In this document: one piece after another, positions 1-4,266 of the stretch
Layout: the number at the start of each line of letters is the position of its first letter
How positions within the stretch are numbered: position 1 is the stretch's first letter
Assembly: GCA_009885445.1 (NCBI GenBank)
Contig: VFKQ01000055.1
Location: 1 to 7,728, forward strand
Reading direction: 5' to 3'
From: Anaerolineaceae bacterium
Lineage (GTDB): Bacteria > Chloroflexota > Anaerolineae > Anaerolineales > Villigracilaceae
Length of the DNA: 7,728 nucleotides
Notes under the pieces: generated by a model
Database searches by the model: none
Seen by the model: only the letters and a program-made list of their open reading frames with translations
What the model was told of the DNA's origin: nothing
Made by a program: the position numbers and the translations under genes

Positions 1-60
1 CTCCCGACGAAGCAATCCCCGTATTTGCCTTGAGATTGCTTCGGGCGAGTACGCCCTCGC
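1..60. repeat. REP-like palindromic intergenic repeat
   Basis: CGAAGCAATC at 8-17 is the exact reverse complement of GATTGCTTCG at 34-43, giving a 10-bp stem with a 16-nt loop. It is followed by GGGCG/CGCCC at 43-47/52-56 with a 4-nt loop. The run GATTGCTTCG followed by CTCGCAA resembles an extragenic palindromic repeat that I recall from Chloroflexota and other bacterial genomes; that resemblance is memory, not a search. The element may continue left of the window. Confidence 0.5.
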
Positions 61-62
61 AA

Positions 63-83
63 CACTTGCGCCTGCCGCAAGTG
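63..83. repeat. Short perfect hairpin
   Basis: CACTTGCG (63-70) and CGCAAGTG (76-83) form a perfect 8-bp stem around a 5-nt loop. There is no T-tract after it, so it is not an obvious intrinsic terminator. Its right arm overlaps the left 8-bp direct repeat of the foldback element that begins at 88, so it probably belonged to the pre-insertion site. Confidence 0.45.
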
Positions 84-223
84 CAGGGTCTGCACGCAAA
101 GGTTGTCAGCCGATTCAGACTTCGGAAATCTTTAAGAGGGTTCTCCGTTTTAGGCGCATCCAGGGAGATTTCCGAAGTCTTTACGCCGAGTCTCTGACAT
201 GGTTTGCGTGCACACAGTGCAGG
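80..223. mobile_element. MITE-like foldback element with 8-bp target duplication
   Basis: The element spans 88-215 (128 bp). Its ends, GTCTGCACGCAAA (88-100) and TTTGCGTGCACAC (203-215), are inverted repeats matching at 12 of 13 positions, and six further pairs (104-109 with 194-199) continue the stem. A perfect 15-bp inverted repeat sits inside (117-131 and 166-180). The octamer AGTGCAGG lies flush against both ends, at 80-87 and 216-223, as expected for an 8-bp target-site duplication. There is no coding capacity, so movement would need a transposase in trans. Several IS families make 8-bp duplications, and the parent family cannot be named from this copy. Confidence 0.72.
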
Positions 224-251
224 TGACGGATCTACGATAGAGAATTTCAGA

Positions 252-257
252 TATAAT
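252..257 (+). promoter_or_regulatory. -10 box of the Cys-rich lipoprotein gene
   Basis: A perfect TATAAT lies 44 nt before the ATG at 302. No good -35 match is visible about 17 bp upstream (the region around 228-234 reads GGATCTA). The MITE-like element ends about 30 bp upstream, so its insertion may have changed the upstream context of this promoter. Confidence 0.55.
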
Positions 258-287
258 CGCGCCTGAGAAACTCTTGAATTTATTCGC

Positions 288-293
288 GGAGGA
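288..293 (+). promoter_or_regulatory. Ribosome binding site of the Cys-rich lipoprotein gene
   Basis: GGAGGA ends 8 nt before the ATG at 302. It is a strong Shine-Dalgarno and supports that start. This gene and folD have clear SD sites, whereas the divergent genes near 5.7 kb do not. Confidence 0.7.
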
Positions 294-301
294 ATCTGGT
301 C

Positions 302-880
302 ATGCAAAAAATATCCCTGCCCGTTATTTCACTTTTGGTGATCGTTTTACTTTCCAGTTGTCTTTCTGTTTTTGTGCCGGTTGAGACCGCCGCGCCACTG
401 CAACCTACGATTGCACTGGCCACCAATGCCCCGCCCAGCATTCAATCGGTTGTGCCCGTTACCACGCTGACAACTTCTGCGCAATCTGCGCCGCTGTGCG
501 CCAGCGACCCAATCGCCTCGGCCTGCTCTGCGCCGCTGGCTGAGGTGCGCGACAAATTTTGTGTGCAGAAAATTCCTTATACGCAAATTGCCCTGCCAGT
601 GGGCACCACCTTTGAACCAGTGGGCCCATTGCTAATCTGCACCGACGAGGGCATTCGCGGCGGAATGCAAATAATCACCTGCCGCAGTCCGCAGATAAAT
701 TATTCTTATGACCTGAAGGTGTGCAACTCGGCCTGCTCCGCCGCTTCTGGGCTGACAGTTGGCACGGGTCAATGCTCAGAAGGCTATGGCTACAGCGCGG
801 CAAATGCGTGTTGCTGGCCCGTACCCACCACCGACGCGGGTTGCGCGCTCTTCAAGGTGGACATCGGCACTTGCCAGTAA
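302..880 (+). CDS. Small secreted Cys-rich lipoprotein, unknown function
   Basis: The 192-residue product starts with a short signal peptide (residues 1-19, Lys3 then a hydrophobic run) ending in a lipobox LSSC, with Cys20 as the expected lipidated residue. A Pro/Thr/Ala-rich tether without cysteines (about 21-65) leads to a compact C-terminal domain. That domain has 12 cysteines at 66, 75, 87, 113, 127, 141, 145, 158, 170, 171, 181 and 191, an even number that would allow six disulfides outside the membrane. I do not recognise the fold, and no catalytic motif is apparent. A strong SD and an upstream TATAAT support the start, and a strong terminator follows, so the gene is probably monocistronic. 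It could be a surface adhesin, an inhibitor-like knottin or a binding domain; the sequence does not choose between these. Confidence 0.85.
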   Translation: MQKISLPVISLLVIVLLSSCLSVFVPVETAAPLQPTIALATNAPPSIQSVVPVTTLTTSAQSAPLCASDPIASACSAPLAEVRDKFCVQKIPYTQIALPVGTTFEPVGPLLICTDEGIRGGMQIITCRSPQINYSYDLKVCNSACSAASGLTVGTGQCSEGYGYSAANACCWPVPTTDAGCALFKVDIGTCQ

Positions 881-899
881 AATTTCCAATCAGAATCAA

Positions 900-934
900 C
901 AGGACGGCTGAGAATTCAGCCGTCCTGTTTTTTT
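900..934 (+). terminator. Intrinsic terminator of the Cys-rich lipoprotein gene
   Basis: CAGGACGGCTGA (900-911) pairs perfectly with TCAGCCGTCCTG (916-927). The stem is 12 bp with a 4-nt loop (GAAT) and is followed by seven T residues (928-934). It begins 19 nt after the stop codon of the + strand gene. Confidence 0.92.
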
Positions 935-939
935 GTAGT

Positions 940-955
940 AGCGATTTTAATCGCT
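940..955. repeat. Short palindrome AGCGATT/AATCGCT
   Basis: AGCGATT (940-946), two T residues, then AATCGCT (949-955) form a 16-bp near-perfect palindrome directly after the terminator. With a 2-nt loop it is more likely a DNA repeat unit than an RNA hairpin. Palindromes of the form AGCGAnTT..AAnTCGCT recur between genes in some Chloroflexota, to my recollection. Confidence 0.35.
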
Positions 956-958
956 TAG

Positions 959-1249
959 AAAGTGTTTCTTAAAGGCTTTTTTACCAGAGAGATCACACAC
1001 CTTGCCCTGGCGGACGGTGCCAGAGAAAAGCAAACGCTGCCTGTTCAACAAATTGCTTGGTATGCCAAGTAGCTTCCTACCTTTTCGGATGCCCTCAGCA
1101 TTGTGAAAAAAACATTTTTCTCTTATCGCCATTTTCATACATCGCCGTTTTACACTGAAACTCATAAATCATCACGTCCGCACTCACATATTACCGCTAT
1201 TCTCGCTCTACTCGCACCTTCCTGCGTGTATCTTTTGGATAAAGTCTAG
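959..1249 (+). pseudogene. Possible decayed coding remnant (transposase tail?)
   Basis: One + frame is open from 959 to a TAG at 1247-1249 except for a single internal TAG at 1070-1072, giving about 95 codons. The peptide looks protein-like around the internal stop: ITHLALADGAREKQ, then QQIAWYAK, the stop, then PTFSDALSIVKK. The motif around PTFSDAL followed by a charged helix recalls the C-terminal tail of some bacterial transposases, but this is weak memory and I cannot name a family. No start, promoter or SD is visible, and the frame begins right behind the palindrome at 940-955. It ends 7 bp before the stop of the convergent IS630 stump. The alternative is noncoding AT-richer filler that happens to be open. 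Confidence 0.3.
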
Positions 1250-1256
1250 TACTCTA

Positions 1257-1673
1257 CTAACTTGATTGTTTTACAACGGTGACAGGATAAAGCCGCTTAA
1301 GTTTAATGCGAGCATTATCAGGTTTGAATCGCCAATGGATCTGCACCTTCAGATTGTTGCGGTCCTTTTCCCAAGCAGCCACTTCTCTTGTGAGAGTCTG
1401 ATTAGACCTCTTGCATAAGTGACATTCCCGCCCAAGTTCGTTCGGCAGTACAACTGCCGAACGGCCAGCAGTGCAATAGCATCCCCTTTGGGGACTGCTG
1501 GCCGAACAATCAGGGACATTCGCAAGAGGTCTATTATTGGAAATCCTGCGCTTTGTGCACTGACGACTGAGAATACTCAATTCGATTTCAGCCATATTCA
1601 GCCAAGAGCCATGCTCTGGCGTGTAATGCCATTCAAATCGTTGTGCCAATCGTCTGGCTTCGGCAGGCTCAAA
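1257..1673 (-). pseudogene. IS630-family transposase, C-terminal stump split by a MITE
   Basis: Read on -, the frame from about 1673 to the TAG at 1257-1259 carries hallmarks of the C-terminal end of IS630-type DDE transposases: FEPAEARR, HYTPEHGSWLNMAEIELS (the LNxxE region that holds the last acidic catalytic residue), then LSRQC, REVAAWEKDRN and ARIKLKRLYP. The two upstream catalytic Asp regions are missing. An in-frame TGA lies at 1692-1694, and folD ends at 1699, so most of the gene is gone. TTG at 1647-1649 is only the first possible start codon in the remnant and not a real start. Between RISNN and QTLTREV are 44 extra codons, which are exactly the 129-bp MITE plus a 3-bp target duplication. 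With that removed, the spacing of motifs becomes normal for the family. It cannot be an active transposase. Confidence 0.85.
1401..1535. mobile_element. 129-bp MITE inserted in the IS630 remnant, 3-bp TSD
   Basis: The element is 1404-1532. AGACCTCTTGC (1404-1414) and GCAAGAGGTCT (1522-1532) are perfect 11-bp terminal inverted repeats. ATT stands immediately outside both ends (1401-1403 and 1533-1535; AAT on the other strand), a 3-bp target duplication. Inside are a perfect 10-bp hairpin (1440-1449/1453-1462), a perfect 10-bp stem (1463-1472/1494-1503) and within it TCCCC/GGGGA (1482-1486/1490-1494, sharing base 1494). It encodes nothing of its own. A 3-bp ANT duplication is known for a subgroup of IS5-family elements, so an IS5-type helper is my guess, not a demonstrated link. 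Confidence 0.85.
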
Positions 1674-1678
1674 TCGTG

Positions 1679-1702
1679 CACTGATTACTGCTCACTGATT
1701 AC
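1679..1702. repeat. Direct repeat CACTGATTAC x2
   Basis: CACTGATTAC occurs at 1679-1688 and again at 1693-1702, a 14-bp period. The second copy contains the folD stop codon (TTA on +, 1699-1701), and the first lies at the edge of the transposase remnant. It marks the junction between folD and mobile DNA and could be a slippage or deletion scar. Confidence 0.6.
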
Positions 1703-2577
1703 TTTTCCTGCATCTCCGCCGCCCTGAGAGTATTTTTCATCAGCATCGCAATCGTCATCGGCCCCACACCGCCGGGGACGCGCGTGATATAGCCCGCCAC
1801 ATCTTTACATTCCTCAAAATTCACATCACCCACCAATCGCTGTCCGCTTTTCTTGGTGGGGTCGGGCACAGCGTTGATGCCCACATCAATCACCGCCGCG
1901 CCGGGCTTAATCCAATCGCCGCGCACAAACTCAACCTTGCCAATCGCGGCGATGACAATATCCGCCTGGCGCACAATGCCCGCAATGTCTTTGGTGCGCG
2001 AGTGGCAAATCGTCACCGTTGCATTGCGCGCCAGCAATAACAACGCCGCGGGCATGCCCACAATATTCGAGCGCCCGATCACCACCGCGTTCGCCCCTTC
2101 AATCTTAATGCCCGACTGCTCGAGCATGTACATACATCCAAACGGCGTACACGGCACGAACAGCGGCTCGCGTCCCTTTTGCGCGAGACGCCCAATATTC
2201 GCCGGCGAGAATCCGTCTACATCTTTTTCAATTTGAATCAGCGACAACACACGCTCCTCGTCTATGTGCGCGGGCATCGGCAACTGGACCAGGATTCCGC
2301 TCACTGACGGGTCCGCGTTCAACCTGCGCACCACCTCCTCGACTTGGGCCTGACTCGCGTCCGCGGGCAAATGCTCGCTGACGGAGCCCATGCCAAGCTC
2401 CTCACAAGCCTTGCCCTTCGACGCAACATACGCGGCCGAATCGGGCCGGTCGCCAACGAGCACCGTCGCCAGGGTCGGTTTGCGCTTGCCAGCCGCAGTG
2501 CGCTTTGCAACCTCGGCGCCGACCTCATCGCGCACCTTTTGGGCGATTATTTTTCCGTCAATGATTTGTGCTGTCAT
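1699..2577 (-). CDS. folD: Bifunctional methylenetetrahydrofolate dehydrogenase / cyclohydrolase FolD
   Basis: FolD interconverts 5,10-methylene-THF and 10-formyl-THF in the cytoplasm, with NAD(P)+ reduction followed by hydrolysis, and feeds purine and formyl-Met synthesis. The 292-residue length is typical. Family signatures are all present: YVASKGKACEELG (catalytic Tyr50 and Lys54), ILVQLPMPAHID (95-106), DVDGFSPANIGRL (119-131, Asp121), VPCTPFG (141-147), the dinucleotide-binding segment VVIGRSNIVGMP (165-176), VIDVGIN (229-235) and PGGVGPMT (268-275). I chose ATG 2575-2577, giving MTAQIIDGK, because GGAG lies 6 nt upstream and the family starts here. A 41-residue in-frame extension exists, but the promoter lies inside it. 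The gene looks intact and monocistronic. Its 3' end abuts transposase debris and has no visible terminator. Confidence 0.97.
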   Translation of the reverse strand: MTAQIIDGKIIAQKVRDEVGAEVAKRTAAGKRKPTLATVLVGDRPDSAAYVASKGKACEELGMGSVSEHLPADASQAQVEEVVRRLNADPSVSGILVQLPMPAHIDEERVLSLIQIEKDVDGFSPANIGRLAQKGREPLFVPCTPFGCMYMLEQSGIKIEGANAVVIGRSNIVGMPAALLLLARNATVTICHSRTKDIAGIVRQADIVIAAIGKVEFVRGDWIKPGAAVIDVGINAVPDPTKKSGQRLVGDVNFEECKDVAGYITRVPGGVGPMTIAMLMKNTLRAAEMQEK

Positions 2578-2583
2578 ATTTTT

Positions 2584-2587
2584 CTCC
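2584..2587 (-). promoter_or_regulatory. Shine-Dalgarno site that sets the folD start
   Basis: On the - strand GGAG (CTCC on +) lies 6 nt before ATG 2575-2577. The alternative ATG at 2587-2589 overlaps this site and would have no SD of its own, which favours the downstream start. Confidence 0.7.
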
Positions 2588-2620
2588 ATACTAATCCAGA
2601 AATCGAGTCCGGCACGGGAG

Positions 2621-2647
2621 ATTATACGCCCCGGGCGAGGATTGCAA
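2621..2647 (-). promoter_or_regulatory. folD: folD promoter
   Basis: On the - strand TTGCAA (2642-2647) is followed after 15 bp by a perfect TATAAT (2621-2626). Transcription would begin near 2613-2615, leaving a leader of roughly 37 nt that contains the SD. The -35 is a 4/6 match and the spacer is short. The position excludes the long N-terminal extension of folD. Confidence 0.65.
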
Positions 2648-2715
2648 GTAGCGAAGAAACTCAGTTTTTTGAGGTGAGATTGAACATGAGAATCCACCAA
2701 ACCTAATGGTTCATC

Positions 2716-3423
2716 CTAGTCAAGCAGGTAGCGTTTGATGATCTCAGCCGTAGCCACCGCGTGCGGGTTTCTTAGAAAGGAGACATGGTCCCCCGGAATG
2801 TCCACGATTGTTAGCTTGCCTCGTATGAATCTGTTCCACTGATCACTCTTCCCTTTCAGGGTGGCACTAAACACATGCGTTGCTCCCTCGTATGTTTCAA
2901 AGACATGTGCACGTACAGCTAGTTTGGCAGCATGCTTGCTCGGCAAGCGAGGGAGTATGGGCCGAACAAGGCGCTCGGCACTGGGAAGGTAATGTATCAA
3001 TAGCCTGCCCCAGTGCTTCAGGTTGGTTTTTCGCGCATTCCGAATACGATCAAGGTCGTTGCTTGCCAGAACAGGGTATGTGTCAAGCAGGCCAAGCAGG
3101 CTGACGGATTGCTCACTCCGTGGAAGGCATGAGGCCATTGCGAGAGCAACGAGTCCACCGTTGGAATGCCCGGCCAATTGATAGGGTCCATTTGGAAAGA
3201 AACTGTGCAATTCGGCGACTGCCGCCAGTGCCGACTCTCTCAAAGACCAACATTTGGTATCGCCTCCGAATGGCGCCACGAGGCAATACACAGGTCGATG
3301 CGGTTGAAAAGCCTGGGCAAGGTCATGCAGGATTTCGGCATACTCGGCGTGATGCCAGCCTAGCGGAGGGAGTAGAAAGAGCGGGCATTTGTCCCCTACC
3401 GATTGCAAGGAAATGATGGGCAT
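2716..3423 (-). CDS. Standalone NRPS/PKS-type thioesterase (alpha/beta hydrolase)
   Basis: The 235-residue protein has the layout of thioesterase domains that release products from NRPS/PKS or acyl-carrier assembly lines. CPLFLLPPLGW (13-23) is the oxyanion strand, and RPVYCLVAPFGG (43-54) matches the family's second strand. The nucleophile elbow is LAGHSNGG with Ser87, LLGLLDTYP supplies Asp114, and VDIPGDHVSFLRNP supplies His213, so the triad looks complete. There is no signal peptide, so it should be cytoplasmic. Its N-terminus starts where such domains normally follow a carrier-protein linker, and no carrier, adenylation or ketosynthase gene is visible nearby. An editing type II thioesterase or a detached terminal domain are both possible. 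An in-frame TGA lies upstream and the SD is weak (AGAG, 8 nt before ATG 3421-3423). Its codon use looks less GCG-rich than its neighbours, a hint of transfer. Confidence 0.82.
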   Translation of the reverse strand: MPIISLQSVGDKCPLFLLPPLGWHHAEYAEILHDLAQAFQPHRPVYCLVAPFGGDTKCWSLRESALAAVAELHSFFPNGPYQLAGHSNGGLVALAMASCLPRSEQSVSLLGLLDTYPVLASNDLDRIRNARKTNLKHWGRLLIHYLPSAERLVRPILPRLPSKHAAKLAVRAHVFETYEGATHVFSATLKGKSDQWNRFIRGKLTIVDIPGDHVSFLRNPHAVATAEIIKRYLLD

Positions 3424-3427
3424 TTGG

Positions 3428-3535
3428 CTAACTCTGTTTATGGATGATCAGTGTGTCATCGGCGAACGCCAATCCCCAGGGGTTTTTCAAGTTGAACAAC
3501 GCACAGGCTAACGCGGAGAGATTCACCTGACTCAT
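3428..3535 (-). CDS. Possible 35-residue ORF just upstream of the thioesterase
   Basis: ATG 3533-3535 opens a 35-codon frame ending in TAG (3428-3430), only 4 nt before the thioesterase ATG and in a different frame. The peptide begins MSQVNLSALACALFNLKNPW and ends in DDTLIIHKQS. The frame stays open further upstream to the end of the lipoprotein gene. Only a weak SD-like GGGTGGA precedes the ATG. It could be a leader peptide coupled to the thioesterase, the tail of a lost upstream gene, or chance. I do not recognise it. Confidence 0.2.
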   Translation of the reverse strand: MSQVNLSALACALFNLKNPWGLAFADDTLIIHKQS

Positions 3536-3536
3536 C

Positions 3537-3556
3537 GAATCCACCCGGGTCGATTC
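3537..3556. repeat. 20-bp interrupted palindrome between lipoprotein and thioesterase genes
   Basis: GAATC (3537-3541), ACCC (3543-3546), GGGT (3547-3550) and GATTC (3552-3556) make a dyad with one C/C mismatch pair at 3542/3551. It lies 18 nt past the lipoprotein stop on the - strand. With no loop and no T-tract it fits an operator or dimer-binding site better than a terminator, but no regulator is identifiable. Confidence 0.3.
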
Positions 3557-3573
3557 TGCTGACGTTCTATTCT

Positions 3574-4239
3574 TCACGGTTGAATCACAATAAACTTGTC
3601 GAAGACGATATCCGCGCCGCCCTGCTCCATCGTGCCAGCCAGCAGACCCACTTCGCCGCTGGTCAGCGTGGGGTCGTTAACTTGTCCCACCAGAAAACCG
3701 TTGATGTAAAAAGTGAGCGTCGTGCCGGCGCAGTCCGCGCGCAGATGATTGAGCGACAGGCCGGTGTTGATGTTGGCCGAGGGCGCCATCTGGTCCTGGC
3801 CAAGCCAGGTAAATTTTCCATTGTCGGTCAAGCCGATGGCAAAGTAACCATCGCTACTAATCACAAACGAATAAAATCTGTTCCCGTTTACACGGCAGGC
3901 AATGCCCGCAAACGCCGAGGCAGGACCGCCGATGAAGGCCGTATCCACCTCGATGCGCACGTCGCCAAATTGCGCAACCGGCGTGGACCAAATCATGGAA
4001 TTGGCCGCATCCACCACCATGCGAAAAATGCCGCCATCATAGCCCGTGCGTCCAACTTCATTCGCGCCTTGATCCCAGCCACTTAATGCGCTGGAAAAAT
4101 CGTCATTTAGTAAAACACTGCCCGAGGCCGCCACCGTGGAAACAATTGGCGTGGCCGAGGTAGATGGCAGTGTGGGCAATGCGCAAGCCAGGCTGATAAG
4201 AAGAGTCGGAACGAGGGAAAATATTTTTTTGAATCGCAT
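3574..4239 (-). CDS. Secreted lipoprotein with concanavalin/LamG-like domain
   Basis: The 221-residue product has a signal peptide (Lys4-Lys5, hydrophobic 6-18) ending SLAC, with Cys19 as the likely lipidation site; the -3 position is Ser instead of the usual Leu, so this is less certain. A Ser/Thr/Pro tether (20-40) leads to one beta-rich domain (about 43-221): LLNDDFSSALSGWDQG, GYDGGIFRMVV, VRIEVDTAF, AGIACRVNGNRFYSFVIS, HLRADCAGTTLTFYINGFL and VFDKFIVIQP. This is the pattern of concanavalin-like jelly rolls often seen in secreted Anaerolineae proteins, in tandem with various anchors. Cys115 and Cys170 may pair. The domain suggests binding of a glycan or protein, but no catalytic residues are evident. 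It starts 27 nt after the TPR gene, with no SD and a TAGAAT close to the ATG. Confidence 0.82.
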   Translation of the reverse strand: MRFKKIFSLVPTLLISLACALPTLPSTSATPIVSTVAASGSVLLNDDFSSALSGWDQGANEVGRTGYDGGIFRMVVDAANSMIWSTPVAQFGDVRIEVDTAFIGGPASAFAGIACRVNGNRFYSFVISSDGYFAIGLTDNGKFTWLGQDQMAPSANINTGLSLNHLRADCAGTTLTFYINGFLVGQVNDPTLTSGEVGLLAGTMEQGGADIVFDKFIVIQP

Positions 4240-4245
4240 GCGCCA

Positions 4246-4251
4246 ATTCTA
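4246..4251 (-). promoter_or_regulatory. Possible internal -10 box of the lipoprotein gene
   Basis: TAGAAT on the - strand sits only 6 nt before ATG 4237-4239, in the 27-nt gap after the TPR gene. No SD is present. If used, it would give a leaderless transcript; otherwise the gene depends on the TPR promoter. The -35 region (TTCCGT, 17 bp away) is poor. Confidence 0.3.
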
Positions 4252-4266
4252 TCAGAACAAATAAAA

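Noticed and set aside
947..1165. Minus-strand 72-codon ORF opposite the decayed plus-strand frame
   Set aside because: No SD or promoter, odd composition (Lys/Arg/Phe strings), and it overlaps the palindrome at 940-955 and the more protein-like + frame.
1403..1534. Reading the MITE insertion as having a TA target duplication (Tc1/IS630-like)
   Set aside because: TA flanks also fit, but the 3-bp AAT/ATT duplication gives perfect 11-bp ends and restores the exact codon spacing of the transposase.
2578..2700. 41-residue N-terminal extension of FolD
   Set aside because: The family begins at MTAQIIDGK, an SD sits 6 nt before that ATG, and the TATAAT box lies inside the extension.
1853..2706. Several plus-strand ORFs across folD
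   Set aside because: All are antisense to an intact, fully conserved folD; none has protein-like features.
3474..3487. CCCC-A-GGGG followed by TTTTT, terminator-like on +
   Set aside because: Only a 4-bp stem with a 1-nt loop, and there is no + strand gene for it to end.
3580..4086. 168-codon plus-strand ORF
   Set aside because: Antisense shadow of the LamG-like lipoprotein gene; Arg/His-rich, with no recognisable motif and no SD.
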